DNA from: Ramlibacter agri
Lineage (GTDB): Bacteria; Pseudomonadota; Gammaproteobacteria; Burkholderiales; Burkholderiaceae_C
DNA: 64,000 nt
Direction: 5' to 3'
Assembly (NCBI RefSeq): GCF_012927085.1
Contig: NZ_JABBFX010000001.1
Coordinates: 372,001 to 436,000, forward strand
In this document: positions 32,902 to 42,393 of the stretch, piece by piece
How positions within the stretch are numbered: the stretch's first letter is position 1
Layout of the letters: every line of letters begins with the position of its first letter
Position numbers and translations under genes: made by a program
The notes under the pieces: model-generated
What the model saw: only the letters and a program-made list of their open reading frames with translations
What the model was told of the DNA's origin: nothing
Database searches by the model: none

Positions 32902-33702
32902 TCAATCCCACGCCGGCGCCAACCCCGCCGGATTCGTCACCCTCTCGCCGCGATCCAAACCTGTGATCAGCGCCATCTCCCCCTCGGTCAGCCGCAGCTC
33001 ACGCGACTTGAGATTGCTCGCCAGGTTCTCCCGCTTCGTCGACGACGGAATCACCGAATACCCCAGCTGCATCGCCCAGGCCAGCGCCACCTGCGCCGGC
33101 GTCGCGCCGTGCGCCTGTGCGATGGCGGCGATCACCGGGTCCTTCAGCACGCGGCCATAAGCCAGGGTCTGGTAGGAAGTGACGTGCACATCGTGTGCAA
33201 GAGCGAACTCCGCCAGCTTGCGGTTCTGGAGGTAGGGATGCAGCTCCACCTGGTTGGTCGCGATCTCGCCGGCGCCCACGGCGGCAATCGCCTGCTGCAG
33301 CAAGGCAATCGGGAAGTTAGACACGCCGATCTGGCGCGTCAGGCCCTGCGCCTTCGCCTCGGCAAGCGCGGCCATGTATTCGGGCAGCGGCACGGCATTC
33401 TTCGGCGACGGCCAGTGGATCAGCACCAGGTCCGCCTGCTCCGTGCGCAGCTGCTGCAGGCTCTCCTTCAGGCTGGGGACCAGGCGGCCGAAGTTCTCGA
33501 CCCAGATCTTGGTGGTGAGGAACAGCTCCTGCCGCGGCACGCCGCTCTCGGCGATGGCCTGGCCGACGTCGGATTCGTTGCCGTAGATCTGCGCTGTGTC
33601 GACGGCCCGGTAACCCAGTTGCAGCGCTTCACGCACGGAGGCGCGCACGACCTCGCCTTGCAGGCGGAAGGTGCCGAGGCCGAAAGGAGGAATGGTATTC
33701 AT
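32902..33702 (-). CDS. dkgB: Aldo/keto reductase, DkgB-like (2,5-diketo-D-gluconate/methylglyoxal reductase)
   Basis: A 266-residue NADPH-dependent aldo-keto reductase very close to E. coli Dkg[27 protein letters not shown] (catalytic Asp and Tyr), TTKIW (catalytic Lys), LIHWPSP (catalytic His), [11 protein letters not shown] (cofactor loop) and the LAPAWD end. It reduces diketo-gluconate or methylglyoxal-type carbonyls in the cytoplasm. It is transcribed with the MFS gene 35 bp upstream and lies opposite a truncated LysR gene that would normally regulate the pair. Confidence 0.92.
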   Translation of the reverse strand: MNTIPPFGLGTFRLQGEVVRASVREALQLGYRAVDTAQIYGNESDVGQAIAESGVPRQELFLTTKIWVENFGRLVPSLKESLQQLRTEQADLVLIHWPSPKNAVPLPEYMAALAEAKAQGLTRQIGVSNFPIALLQQAIAAVGAGEIATNQVELHPYLQNRKLAEFALAHDVHVTSYQTLAYGRVLKDPVIAAIAQAHGATPAQVALAWAMQLGYSVIPSSTKRENLASNLKSRELRLTEGEMALITGLDRGERVTNPAGLAPAWD

Positions 33703-33737
33703 GGTGAGTCCTTGATAGCGACGAAGTGAAAACGGCA

Positions 33738-34931
33738 TCAGCGGCAGGGCGATGCGGCCAGCCGGACCGGCGCCGCGCGGCGGTCCAGCCGGCCGCTCCA
33801 GTGCGTCAGCGCCAGCGAGAACAGCACGACCACGGCGCCGATCCACGGCGTGTGCATCAGGCCCAGCCGCGCGACGATCTCGCCGCCGGCCCAGGCCGCG
33901 GCCGCGATGCCGAGGTTGAACGCAGCGATGTTCAAGGCCGAGGCAACGTCCACGGCTCGCGGCGCGACGATCTGCGCCTGCTGCACCACGTAGACCTGCA
34001 GCCCCGGCACGTTGCCGAAAGCGACGGCGCCCCACAGCAGCACGGTGGCCACCACCAGCCACGGATGCGGCGCGGTCCACTGCAGCAGCAACAGCACGGC
34101 GGCCAGCAGCGCGAAGATGATGCGCAGCGCGGGGATGGCGCCCAGCCGGTCGGCGAGGCGGCCGCCCCACAGGTTGCCGATGGCGACGGACACGCCGTAG
34201 ACCAGCATCACCCAGCCGACCACGCTTGCATCGAGGCCAGCGACGTCGGTGAGGATGGGCGCGAGGAAGGTGAAGGGGATGAAGCTGCCGCCGTAGCCGA
34301 CGGCCGTCATCGCGTACACCAGCAGCAGCCGCGGTTGCGCCAGCACGCGGGCCTGCGCGCTCAAGGGCGCGGCAGCGGATTGCGGCAGCTTGCGCGGCAC
34401 GAAGATCAAGCTGCCCACGAAGGCCAGCACGCCCAGCGCGGCCACCGCCAGGAAAGCTTCGCGCCAGCCGAAGTGCTGGCCGATGAAGGTGCCCAGCGGC
34501 ACGCCCGTGACCAGGGCGACGGTGAGGCCGGTGAACATCGTCGCGATCGCGGCGGCGGCCTTCTCGCGCGGCACCAGGCCGGTGGCGATGGTGGAACCGA
34601 CCGAGAAGAACACGCCGTGCGCCACGCCGGTCAGCAGGCGTGCCGCGACCAGCGCGCCGTAGCCCGGCGCATGCCAGGCCAGCAGGTTGCCCAGCGCGAA
34701 CAAGGCCATCAGGCCCAGCAGCAGCGGCTTGCGCGGCACGCGCGCTGTGAGCGCCGTGACCACGGGCGCGCCGATGGCGACGCCCAGCGCGTACAGGCTG
34801 ACCAGCAGCCCGGCGGAAGGCAGGCCGACGCCGAGGTCGGCGGCGACGGTGGGGATGAGGCCGACGATGACGAACTCCGTCGTGCCGATGGCGAATGCGC
34901 TGAGCGCCAGCGCGAGCAATGCGATTGGCAT
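33738..34931 (-). CDS. MFS transporter, DHA1/AraJ-like drug or sugar efflux
   Basis: A 397-residue transporter with twelve predicted membrane helices. It begins [27 protein letters not shown], with the TTEFV signature of DHA1 exporters, and has motif A-like [11 protein letters not shown] and a second [14 protein letters not shown] loop. The start at 34931 is preferred over 35030 because the first helix begins there. It probably exports sugars, arabinose-like compounds or drugs. Operon with dkgB. Confidence 0.87.
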   Translation of the reverse strand: MPIALLALALSAFAIGTTEFVIVGLIPTVAADLGVGLPSAGLLVSLYALGVAIGAPVVTALTARVPRKPLLLGLMALFALGNLLAWHAPGYGALVAARLLTGVAHGVFFSVGSTIATGLVPREKAAAAIATMFTGLTVALVTGVPLGTFIGQHFGWREAFLAVAALGVLAFVGSLIFVPRKLPQSAAAPLSAQARVLAQPRLLLVYAMTAVGYGGSFIPFTFLAPILTDVAGLDASVVGWVMLVYGVSVAIGNLWGGRLADRLGAIPALRIIFALLAAVLLLLQWTAPHPWLVVATVLLWGAVAFGNVPGLQVYVVQQAQIVAPRAVDVASALNIAAFNLGIAAAAWAGGEIVARLGLMHTPWIGAVVVLFSLALTHWSGRLDRRAAPVRLAASPCR

Positions 34932-35007
34932 GGTGCTTGTGGACCTTTGGGGGAAGGCCAGGATGTGGAGGCGCAACCCTTGCAGAAAAAGCCGTGCTCG
35001 CGCCAAA

Positions 35008-35025
35008 GATTCTTGCGCCAGAATC
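35008..35025. promoter_or_regulatory. Perfect LysR-type operator (T-N11-A)
   Basis: GATTCT-TGCGCC-AGAATC is a perfect interrupted palindrome with T-N11-A geometry. It lies 8 bp before the truncated LysR start and in the MFS/dkgB divergent gap. The typical regulator-binding site is intact. Confidence 0.6.
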
Positions 35026-35032
35026 AACAATC

Positions 35033-35689
35033 ATGGAATCCACCCTGGACGAACTGCAGGCGCTGGTCGCCGTGGCCGACGCCGGCTCCATCGCCGCCAC
35101 GCCCTTCATGCTGCATGCCATCGCGCCGCTGGTGCCGGAGTTTCGCCGTGCCTGGCCGCGCATCGAGCTGGAGCTGGACACCGACGAACTGAACATCGAT
35201 TTGCTGGAGCGCCGCACCGACGTCGCCATCCGCATCGGCGCGCTGCGCGATTCCAGCCTGCACGCGCGGCCGCTATGCACCAGCAAGATCCGCGTGCTGG
35301 CCAGCCCCGCCTACATCGCGGCGCATGGGCAGCCGAAGAACGTGGCGGCCCTGGCCGGCCACACGCTCCTGGGTTTCACGCAGCCCGAGTCCCTCAACCG
35401 CTGGCCACTGCGTGGCGGCGATGCAGACGGCCTGGTCATCACGCCGTCCTTACGCGCCTCCAGCGGCGAGACGCTGCGCCGCCTGGCGCTGGAAGGCGTG
35501 GGCATCGTCTGCCTGTCGGACTTCATGACCGCGGGCGACCGCGCCGAGGGCGCGCTGGTGCAGGTGCTGGCGCGCGAGACCGTGGACGTGCGGCAGCCGA
35601 TCCAGGCGGTGTACTACCGCAACACGCAGCTGGCGGGACGCATCCGCTGCTTCCTGGACTTCCTCCAACAACGGATGTCGCCCAAGTAG
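35033..35689 (+). pseudogene. LysR-family regulator lacking most of its HTH (internal in-frame deletion)
   Basis: A 218-residue frame. The first 20 or so residues ([20 protein letters not shown]) match the start of LysR winged-helix domains. The chain then jumps to [27 protein letters not shown], which is the beginning of the LysR effector domain (normally past residue 90). About 70 residues, including the recognition helix and linker, are missing without a frameshift. The effector domain is otherwise complete to SPK. It cannot bind DNA in the normal way. The stop codon lies in a REP-like repeat. Confidence 0.7.
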
Positions 35690-35713
35690 GATGCGCAGCT
35701 CCGCTGCGCACCG
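35686..35713. repeat. REP-like element 1 (GTAGGxTGCGCAGC family)
   Basis: GTAGGATGCGCAGC and GCTGCGCACC form an imperfect palindrome. It is the same family as the elements at 59227-59291 and 60508-60534. It contains the stop codon of the truncated LysR gene. Confidence 0.6.
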
Positions 35714-35722
35714 CTCGACCTG

Positions 35723-36421
35723 CTACGCCTTGCCGCTATACGCTTGCCACCCCCGAGCTCGCAGCTCGCAGGCAGGACAGGTCCCGCAGCCATAGCCCCA
35801 GTCGTGCAGCGTGTGGTGGTCGCCCAGGTAGCAGCTGTGCGTGCCGGTTCGGACCAGTTCCACCAGCGGCTCGCCACCCAGCTGCTCCGCCAGCTGCCAG
35901 GTGCGCGCCTTGTCCAGCCACATCAGCGGCGTCTCGATGACGAAGCGCTGGTCCATCCCCAGGCCCAGCGTCACTTGCAAGGCCTTCAGCGTGTCGTCGC
36001 GGCAATCCGGGTAGCCGGAGTAGTCGGTCTCGCACATGCCGCCCACCAGCACGCTCATGCCGCGCCGGTAGGCGATGGCGGCCGCGAAGGTGAAGAACAG
36101 CAGGTTGCGCCCGGGCACGAAGGTGTTGGGCAGGCCGCCCTGTGCAAACGCGATGGCCTTGTCGGCCGTCAGCGCCGTGTCGCTGATCTGCCCCAGCACG
36201 CCGAGGTCCACCATGTGGTCCTGGCCCAGCCGGGGCGCCCATTGCGGAAACTGCCGGGGCAGGTCGGCCAGCAGGGCCTGGCGGCAGTCCAGCTCCACGC
36301 GGTGCCGCTGGCCGTAGTCGAAGCCGATGGTCTCCAAGTGCTGGTAGCGGTCCAGCGCCCAGGCGAGGCAGGTGGTGGAGTCCTGGCCGCCGGAGAAGAG
36401 CACGAGGGCGTGGGTGTGCAT
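35723..36421 (-). CDS. queC: 7-cyano-7-deazaguanine synthase QueC
   Basis: A 232-residue ATP-dependent enzyme that makes preQ0 for queuosine tRNA modification. It has the PP-loop [16 protein letters not shown] at the N-terminus, GFDYGQRH, and the C-terminal zinc site in [22 protein letters not shown] (four cysteines). The start at 36421 begins just before the PP-loop; the upstream extension lacks family features. Other queuosine genes are not in the window. Confidence 0.94.
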   Translation of the reverse strand: MHTHALVLFSGGQDSTTCLAWALDRYQHLETIGFDYGQRHRVELDCRQALLADLPRQFPQWAPRLGQDHMVDLGVLGQISDTALTADKAIAFAQGGLPNTFVPGRNLLFFTFAAAIAYRRGMSVLVGGMCETDYSGYPDCRDDTLKALQVTLGLGMDQRFVIETPLMWLDKARTWQLAEQLGGEPLVELVRTGTHSCYLGDHHTLHDWGYGCGTCPACELRARGWQAYSGKA

Positions 36422-36494
36422 GGCGGGACTGTACGCGCGCCGATGGGACTTTCGTCCAATACGACTTGGCGCGGCCAAGCCCGACAGTCGCGCC

Positions 36495-37358
36495 ATGTCA
36501 CGCCTCCACCACCTCCTCTTCGCGGCGCTGTGCCTGGCGCCATCCCTCACTTTGGCGCAGGTCCCCGCCGACAGCCGCCTCAAGAAGGTGCAGGACAGCC
36601 ATGCCATCACCCTGGCCTACCGCACCGACGCCCTGCCCTTCTCCTACGAGAACGCGGACAAGAAGCCCGAGGGCTACACGATCGACCTGTGCAAGGCCGT
36701 CGTCGCCGGCATCGAGCAGCAACTGGGCACCGGTCCGCTCAACGTGAAGTGGGTGCCGGTGACGACGCAGAACCGCTTCACCACCCTCGCCAGCGGCCAG
36801 GCCGACATGGAATGCGGCGCGAGCACCGTGACGCTGGCGCGCAAGAAGGAAGTGGGCTTCTCGTCCCTGATCTTCCTGGACGGCACCGGCCTGCTGGTGA
36901 TGAAGGCCACGCCCGGCTATTCGCTGATGGCGCTGAACGGCAAGAAGATCGGCGTGATCACCGGCACCAGCAACGAGCGCGCGCTGGCCGACGCCCTGAA
37001 AGGCATGTCCGTGTCGGCCACCGTGGTGCCGGTGAAGACGCGCGAGGAAGGCCTGCAAGGCCTGGAGTCCGGCGCCTTCGACGCCTTCGCCAGCGACCGC
37101 CTGCTGCTGCTGGGGCTGCTGGCCAAGGCCAAGGACCCGACCAACATGGCGCTGCTGTCCGAAGCCCTCTCCTACGAGCCCTACGCCATCGCGCTGCCGC
37201 GTGGCGACTGGGCGCTGCAGCAGGCCGTGGACGCCGCGCTGGCGCAGGTCTACTCCAGCCCCGCGCTGCAGGAGATCTACACGCGCTGGTTCGGCGGGCT
37301 GGGGGACCCGAGCCCGGCGATGATGGTGATGTTCGGGTTGGGGCGCTTGCCCGAATAA
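36495..37358 (+). CDS. Amino-acid ABC transporter periplasmic binding protein
   Basis: A 287-residue family-3 solute-binding protein: signal peptide ending in [65 protein letters not shown], and a C-terminal [15 protein letters not shown] helix. These features are typical of glutamate/aspartate (GltI-like) receptors. No permease or ATPase gene is adjacent. It is divergent from queC. Confidence 0.85.
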   Translation: MSRLHHLLFAALCLAPSLTLAQVPADSRLKKVQDSHAITLAYRTDALPFSYENADKKPEGYTIDLCKAVVAGIEQQLGTGPLNVKWVPVTTQNRFTTLASGQADMECGASTVTLARKKEVGFSSLIFLDGTGLLVMKATPGYSLMALNGKKIGVITGTSNERALADALKGMSVSATVVPVKTREEGLQGLESGAFDAFASDRLLLLGLLAKAKDPTNMALLSEALSYEPYAIALPRGDWALQQAVDAALAQVYSSPALQEIYTRWFGGLGDPSPAMMVMFGLGRLPE

Positions 37359-37452
37359 GCCGCAAAGCGGCCGGGGCGTTGCGTCAAGGTCCCGTCCTGC
37401 CTGGTGTTTCTACGGATGAGCTAAAGTCCGTAGTGACACCCGACAAGAACAA

Positions 37453-38145
37453 ATGAAGACGCAAGCTTGGCTTTCCCTCGTCGCTTTGGCCGCCCTCACC
37501 GCCTGTGTCGGCAACAACAACAACAGCGGCGAAGGCAACGCCGGCGAGTGCCTGGGAAGCGCCCAGGCCTGCAGCGGCGGCGAGACCAACAAGGGAGTCC
37601 CGGCCACCTTCTTCTCGAAGTCCGGCACGGGTGCCGGGGTCGTCACGCTGCCGAACATCACGCGGCTTCGCATCCGCGGCACCACGACCGGCGCCTCCGC
37701 CGAATTCGCCGTGTGGATCGGTGACCGGCTGGTGGTGGGCGAGACGGTCGGCTCGCACAACGTCCCCGCTGGTTTCGACGGCGTCTTCGTGGTCAAGCCC
37801 GGCGAGACCGTGAAGATCACGCAGGCCGCCAAGGTCGCCTGGTCGCTGGACGAAGTGGCGCCGGAGCCCACGCCCTCCACGGCCGGCATCTTCGGCCGGT
37901 CGGACACCGACGCGGACGTCTTCCGTCTGCCGGCGAAGCCCATGCGCCTGCGCGTGCAGGCACTCTACCCCGGTGCGCGGCAACGCTTTGCCGTGTGGGC
38001 CGATGGCACCCGCCTGCTGGTCAACGAATCCCTCGGCACCAGCCAGAACCCGCCGGCGTACGAAGGCACGATCCAGGTGAAGGGTGGCGAGGTGATCGAG
38101 GTCCGAAGTGCGAGTGGCGTGACCTGGAGTTTCAAGCAGCAATAG
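37453..38145 (+). CDS. Lipoprotein with two tandem beta-rich repeats
   Basis: A 230-residue protein with lipobox LTAC (Cys18), a short Asn/Ser/Gly linker and a pair of cysteines. Two aligned repeats of about 85 residues follow: FFSKSGTGAGVVTLP...FAVWIGDRLVVGETVGS...VAWSLDE and IFGRSDTDADVFRLP...FAVWADGTRLLVNESLGT...VTWSFKQ. The duplication is ancient, since only key positions are kept. No enzyme motif is seen. It may be an envelope binding or structural protein. Confidence 0.72.
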   Translation: MKTQAWLSLVALAALTACVGNNNNSGEGNAGECLGSAQACSGGETNKGVPATFFSKSGTGAGVVTLPNITRLRIRGTTTGASAEFAVWIGDRLVVGETVGSHNVPAGFDGVFVVKPGETVKITQAAKVAWSLDEVAPEPTPSTAGIFGRSDTDADVFRLPAKPMRLRVQALYPGARQRFAVWADGTRLLVNESLGTSQNPPAYEGTIQVKGGEVIEVRSASGVTWSFKQQ

Positions 38146-38148
38146 CTG

Positions 38149-38676
38149 CTAGCGCCCCAGCTTCCCCACCATCCGCAGCACGTCGTCCAGCACGCCCTGG
38201 CCGGACGACTGGCCGGCGCCACCCAGCAGGCCGCCCAGCAACCCGCCGAGGCCACCACCGCCCTCGCCGGCGCCTTCGGCATGGCTCTTCGACAGGAAGC
38301 CGGTGACGACCATCGCCAGCAGCGGCAGCATCTTCTTCAGCAGCTCCGGGTCGAGCCCGCTGTTGCCCGCGGCTTCGTGCGCGACGGAACGGCTCACGTC
38401 CGGCGAGCCGAAGATCTGACCCAACGCCTCGTTGCCGGCACTCGGGTCCGTGGGCTGTGGCGACAGCACCTGATCCAACAGGCCACCGCCGCCCAGCGAG
38501 GAGAGCAAGTCCGGCAAGCCGCCGCCGCCTTCCTGCGCCGCGCGCTGCTGGAAGGCGCCCAGGATGGCCGGCCCCAGCGCCTGGGCGCCGGCTTCGGCCT
38601 GCTCCTGGCTGATGCCCAACTCCTTTGCGATGGACGACAGGCCGCCGGACTGCGCCAGCAGATCGGTGATGTTCAT
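38149..38676 (-). CDS. DUF937/YidB-like protein
   Basis: A 175-residue protein with MNITDLLAQSGGLSSIAKELGISQEQAEAG at the N-terminus, a helical core and a Gly/Leu-rich tail (GGGGLGGLLGGLLGG) before VLDDVLRMVGKLG. This pattern is typical of the DUF937/YidB family of small abundant proteins of unknown role. The start is at 38676 with AAGGAG upstream; longer starts lack homology. It is convergent with the repeat lipoprotein. Confidence 0.8.
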   Translation of the reverse strand: MNITDLLAQSGGLSSIAKELGISQEQAEAGAQALGPAILGAFQQRAAQEGGGGLPDLLSSLGGGGLLDQVLSPQPTDPSAGNEALGQIFGSPDVSRSVAHEAAGNSGLDPELLKKMLPLLAMVVTGFLSKSHAEGAGEGGGGLGGLLGGLLGGAGQSSGQGVLDDVLRMVGKLGR

Positions 38677-38860
38677 GGCTTGCTCCTTGGTCCCGCGAAC
38701 GCCGGAGCCCATCGTAGTGGTGGAAGGTGGGCAGTAGCGTGACGGAACGTTGCGATGCTGGACGGTGCCAGTGCAGCAACCCTGATGTCGAAATCGGCGT
38801 CCTTCGTTCGTCATGCTTGCAGGCGGCGGCATCGTGCCGCTGCCGACCCAGGAGCCATGC

Positions 38861-39214
38861 ATGAACTATGTCGATGGATACGTCCTCGCCGTTCCCACCG
38901 CAAACAAGGAGGCCTACCGCAAGCTCGCCGAGAGCGTCGCTGCCGTGTTCAAGGAGAACGGCGCGCTCTCCGTCACCGAATGCTGGGGTGACGACGTGCC
39001 GGAAGGCAAGGTCACCTCGTTCCCCATGGCCGTGAAGCGCAAGGAGGACGAGACGGTCGTGTTCTCCTGGATCACCTGGCCCTCACGCGCGGCCCGCGAC
39101 GAGGGCATGAAGAAGTCCATGGAGCATCCGCTCATGAAGGGCGGCATGGGCAACGCGCCCTTCGACGGCCAGCGCATGATCTTCGGCGGCTTCCAGGTGA
39201 TCGTCAGCGCCTGA
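38861..39214 (+). CDS. DUF1428 (YbaA-like) protein
   Basis: A 117-residue dimeric alpha/beta-barrel-type protein: MNYVDGYVLAVPTANKEAYRK, LSVTECWGDDVPEGKVTSFP, VFSWITWPSRAARDEG and GMGNAPFDGQRMIFGGFQ are family features. DUF1428 proteins are related to the ABM/DUF1330 superfamily with no known substrate. Alone in its unit; a GC-rich near-palindrome at 39211-39233 lies between it and the convergent GntR gene. Confidence 0.85.
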   Translation: MNYVDGYVLAVPTANKEAYRKLAESVAAVFKENGALSVTECWGDDVPEGKVTSFPMAVKRKEDETVVFSWITWPSRAARDEGMKKSMEHPLMKGGMGNAPFDGQRMIFGGFQVIVSA

Positions 39215-39229
39215 GGGCGCGCGCGCCTC

Positions 39230-39934
39230 TCAGGGCCGCAGCAGGTTGCGCTGTACGCGCAGCAGGTGCTCGGTGGCGACCGCGCGTGCCTCGTCCATGT
39301 CGCGGCGCTTCAGCGCCTGCACCAGCTGGCGGTGTTCGGCCTGGTACTGCAACCGGCGCTCGGGGGTGACGCTGCGCTTCTTCAGCACGCCCCACTCGCC
39401 CTGGTTGCGCACCTGGTTCATCAGCTGGAAGACGTTGGTGACGAAGCTGTTGTGGGCGGCGGCGGCGATCACCTCGTGCAGCATGCCGTCCCAGTGCTCG
39501 AAGTCTTCGAGCGTGATCGCCGCTTCGGCCTTCTCGCAGCACGCGTCCATCTGCTCGAAGTCCGCCGCGGTGGCGTTGCCGATGACCATGTCGAGGATGG
39601 CCGGCTCCAGCGCGAGCCGCGCCTCCATCAGCTCCGCCGGGCTGGTCTGGCGCACGGGCGCGGCCGCTGCGATGCCGTTGACCACGGCGCCGGCCTGCTC
39701 CGTCACGTAGGTGCCGCTGCCCACTGTCTGGCTGATGGCGCCCAGGTCCTTCAGCTCCTGCAGCACGCGGCGCACGCTGGTGCGGCTGATGGTGAATTGC
39801 TCGCACAGCGCGCGCTCGGTGGGCAGGCGGTCGCCGGCCTGCCAGCGGCCGGCGCGCAGGCTGCCCAGGATGTAGTCGCGCAGGCCCGATGCGGTGTTCA
39901 ACGCCAATTCCTTCTTCGTTCTCAACCAAATCAT
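39230..39934 (-). CDS. GntR/FadR-family regulator (FCD domain)
   Basis: A 234-residue protein with an N-terminal winged helix (DYILGSLRAGRWQAGDRLPTERALCEQF then TISRTSVRRVLQELKDLGAI) and a C-terminal FCD ligand domain (EARLALEPAILDMVI, WDGMLHEVIAAAAHN, EHRQLVQALKRRDMDEA). It likely represses the divergent FAH-Mo-hydroxylase operon and responds to a carboxylic-acid intermediate. The start at 39934 gives the normal N-terminus. Confidence 0.85.
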   Translation of the reverse strand: MIWLRTKKELALNTASGLRDYILGSLRAGRWQAGDRLPTERALCEQFTISRTSVRRVLQELKDLGAISQTVGSGTYVTEQAGAVVNGIAAAAPVRQTSPAELMEARLALEPAILDMVIGNATAADFEQMDACCEKAEAAITLEDFEHWDGMLHEVIAAAAHNSFVTNVFQLMNQVRNQGEWGVLKKRSVTPERRLQYQAEHRQLVQALKRRDMDEARAVATEHLLRVQRNLLRP

Positions 39935-39972
39935 ACCAATTCGGCGACGCCAGCAATCTCTCAGGAACGCGC

Positions 39973-40043
39973 TTGACCGCGGCGGCCATTGGCCTATCAT
40001 CGCGAGCCGATTTGGTTGTTATTGGTTCGCGATCGAAACCAAT
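39973..40043 (+). promoter_or_regulatory. Promoter and GntR-type operator of the FAH operon
   Basis: TTGACC (39973-39978) and TATCAT (39995-40000) with a 16-bp spacer form a good sigma70 promoter. Just downstream, ATTGGTT and AACCAAT (40021-40027, 40037-40043) form a perfect inverted repeat, and related TTTGGTT and ACCAATT half-sites occur at 40011 and 39934-39941. The position suggests repression by the divergent GntR protein; this is inferred. Confidence 0.55.
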
Positions 40044-40071
40044 CGACGCGGACGTATCTGGAGAGTTTCGA

Positions 40072-40944
40072 ATGCGCATCGCTACCTTCGTCGCCGGCGG
40101 CCGCCGGCAAGTGGGCCAGGTGTCGGCCGATGGCCAGCAGGTCACGCCCTTCCAGCTGTCGCCCGAGGCCGCGCAACGTGGCGCCCAGCCCCTGGTGGAA
40201 GCGGCCGCCCGCGGCGAGCCGCTGCCTGCCCTGGCAGCCGCCAGCCTGCCCATCGCCTCGGTGAAGCTGGAAGCGCCCATCCCGCTGCCGCGCCGCAACG
40301 TCTGGTGCGTGGGCCGCAACTACCACGCGCACGCCAAGGAACTGGCCGCTTCCGTGTTCAAGGACAACGCGGCCAACGTGCAGGAGTGGCCCATCGTCTT
40401 CACCAAGGTGCCCGAGACCGTGACCGGCCCGAGCGACACCGTCGCCCTGCCCGGCGCCGCCGTTTCTTCGCAGATCGACTACGAAGCGGAACTGGTGGTG
40501 GTCATCGGCCGCGGCGGCAAGAACATCGCCAAGGCCGACGCCATGAAGCACATCTTCGGCTACACGATCTGCAACGACGTGACGGCCCGCGACGTGCAGA
40601 TGCGCCACCAGCAATGGGACATGGGCAAGAGCTTCGACACCTTCTGCCCGATGGGCCCGTGGATCGTGACGGCCGACGCCATGGACGGCCGCCACACGCA
40701 CGTGCGCTGCTGGGTCAACGGCGAGCTGCGCCAGGACGCGCCCACCGAGAACATGATCTTCGACATCCCGACCTTGATCGAGACCGTGTCGCGCGGCATC
40801 ACGCTGCTGCCCGGCGACCTCATCGCCACCGGCACCGCGGCCGGCGTGGGCATGGGCTTCAAGCCGCCGCGCTACCTGAACGCCGGCGACGTGGTGCGCA
40901 TCGAGATCGAAGGCATCGGTTCCATCGAGAACAAGTTCGCCTGA
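40072..40944 (+). CDS. Fumarylacetoacetate hydrolase family protein
   Basis: A 290-residue FAH-superfamily enzyme. It has the family core: NVWCVGRNYHAHAKEL, PIVFTKVPETVTGP, IDYEAELVVVIGRGGKNI (metal-binding Glu), YTICNDVTARDVQ, and GPWIVTADAMDG. FAH enzymes hydrolyse or decarboxylate acylpyruvates or 2-hydroxymuconate-type intermediates of aromatic breakdown. It is first in an operon with a Bug receptor and a molybdenum hydroxylase, so ring-cleavage product processing is likely. Confidence 0.85.
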   Translation: MRIATFVAGGRRQVGQVSADGQQVTPFQLSPEAAQRGAQPLVEAAARGEPLPALAAASLPIASVKLEAPIPLPRRNVWCVGRNYHAHAKELAASVFKDNAANVQEWPIVFTKVPETVTGPSDTVALPGAAVSSQIDYEAELVVVIGRGGKNIAKADAMKHIFGYTICNDVTARDVQMRHQQWDMGKSFDTFCPMGPWIVTADAMDGRHTHVRCWVNGELRQDAPTENMIFDIPTLIETVSRGITLLPGDLIATGTAAGVGMGFKPPRYLNAGDVVRIEIEGIGSIENKFA

Positions 40945-40970
40945 GCCAATAAACAAAAGAGGAGACAAGG

Positions 40971-41927
40971 ATGATCATCGCCCGCCGCCTGCTGCTTGCA
41001 GCCCTGGCCGCCACCGCCGCCACCGGCGCTTTCGCGCAAAGCGACTACCCGAACAAGCCCGTCAAGATCATCGTGCCCTTCGCGGCCGGTGGGCCGGCGG
41101 ACAACTTCGCGCGCGTCATCGCGCAGCGCCTGGGCGATTCGCTCAAGCAGTCCTTCGTGGTCGAAGACCGGCCGGGCGCGGGCTCGGTGATCGGCACCGA
41201 CGCCGTCGCCAAGTCGCCGGCCGACGGCTACACGCTGCTGCTGATGTCCAACACGCACACGGTCAACGAGACGCTGATCGCCAACAAGCCCTTCAAGCTG
41301 ATGACGGACTTCGTCGGCGTCGCGCCGATCAACTCGTCCGACCTGATGCTGGTGGTGCACCCCTCGGTGCCGGCCAAGACGCTGCCGGAGCTGATCGCGC
41401 TGGCCAAGTCCAAGCCGGGCAAGATGAACTACGCGTCCTCGGGCAACGGCACGCCGTACCACATGGCCGGCGAGCTGTTCAAGCACCTGGCCGGCGTGGA
41501 CATCGTGCACGTGCCGTACAAGGGCAGCTCCGGCGCCCGCACCGACGTGATGGGCGGCCAGGTCGACATGATGTTCGACGCCGTGACCACCATGGCGCCC
41601 ATCGCCAAGGAGGGCAAGGTGCGCGCGCTGGCCACCACCGGCCTCACCCGCACCACCGACCTGCCCACCGTGGCGGAGACCGTGCCCAACTACGAAGCCA
41701 CCATCTGGCTGGGCCTGATGGCGCCCAAGGGCACGCCGCAGGCGATCGTCGACAAGCTCAACGCCGAAGTGCGCAAGATCGTGGCGCAGCCGGACGTGAA
41801 GGCTTCGTGGGCCAAACAGGGCGCGATGCCCATGTCGATGACGCCGGCGGAGTTCACCACCTACCTGAACCAGGACATCGCCAAGTGGGGCACGATCGTC
41901 AAGGCGGCAGGCATCAAGCCGGAGTGA
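40971..41927 (+). CDS. Bug/TctC-family tripartite tricarboxylate receptor
   Basis: A 318-residue periplasmic solute receptor with signal peptide ending in GAFAQS and Bug hallmarks: YPNKPVKIIVPFAAGGPADNFAR, VIGTDAVAKSPADGYTLL, MNYASSGNGTPYHMAGELFK, VPYKGSSGARTDVMGGQVDM. Bug proteins bind organic acids; expansions of orphan members are typical of Burkholderiales. No TctA/TctB membrane genes are nearby. Ribosome site GAGGAGACA. Second gene of the FAH operon. Confidence 0.92.
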   Translation: MIIARRLLLAALAATAATGAFAQSDYPNKPVKIIVPFAAGGPADNFARVIAQRLGDSLKQSFVVEDRPGAGSVIGTDAVAKSPADGYTLLLMSNTHTVNETLIANKPFKLMTDFVGVAPINSSDLMLVVHPSVPAKTLPELIALAKSKPGKMNYASSGNGTPYHMAGELFKHLAGVDIVHVPYKGSSGARTDVMGGQVDMMFDAVTTMAPIAKEGKVRALATTGLTRTTDLPTVAETVPNYEATIWLGLMAPKGTPQAIVDKLNAEVRKIVAQPDVKASWAKQGAMPMSMTPAEFTTYLNQDIAKWGTIVKAAGIKPE

Positions 41928-41931
41928 AGCC

Positions 41932-42393
41932 GTGCAGGCCGAGTTCGCGTTCACGCTGAACGGGCAAGCGACCACCGTGCGGGCCGAGCCCGCGCAGTCG
42001 CTGCTGGAGACGCTGCGCGACACCTGCGGGCTGAAGGCCACGCGCCTGGGTTGCGGCATGGGCCAGTGCGGCGCTTGCACGGTGCTGTTGGACGGCGAGG
42101 CCGTGCATGCCTGCGATACCTCCATCGAGGTCGCGGCGGGCCGCGCCGTCCTCACGGTGGAAGGCCTGGGCAACCGCGCCGCGCCGCATCCGCTGCAGTT
42201 GGCCTTCGTCGAGGAGCAGGCGCTGCAATGCGGCTTCTGCACCAGCGGCATGCTGATGCGCAGTGCCGCGCTGCTGCAGCGCAATCCGCACCCGAGCGAA
42301 GACGAGATCCGGCAGGCCCTGGACGGCAACCTGTGCCGCTGCGGCGTGCACAACCGCGTCGTGCGCGCTGTGCGCAAGGCCGCCAAGGCATGA
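41932..42393 (+). CDS. (2Fe-2S) subunit of a molybdenum hydroxylase
   Basis: A 153-residue small subunit with a plant-ferredoxin-type cluster (CGMGQCGACTVLLDG) and the helical cluster (CGFCTSGML then NLCRCGVHNRV). It starts at GTG, 4 nt after the receptor stop, and its stop overlaps the large-subunit ATG (ATGA). It transfers electrons from the Mo site. No FAD subunit is encoded, as in IorAB/nicotinate-dehydrogenase-type enzymes, so the electron acceptor may be a cytochrome. Confidence 0.92.
   Translation: MQAEFAFTLNGQATTVRAEPAQSLLETLRDTCGLKATRLGCGMGQCGACTVLLDGEAVHACDTSIEVAAGRAVLTVEGLGNRAAPHPLQLAFVEEQALQCGFCTSGMLMRSAALLQRNPHPSEDEIRQALDGNLCRCGVHNRVVRAVRKAAKA

Noticed and set aside
39211..39233. 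GC-rich near-palindrome between convergent genes as terminator
   Set aside because: There is no T-run on either side and one arm mismatch; it may form a hairpin but cannot be called a rho-independent terminator.
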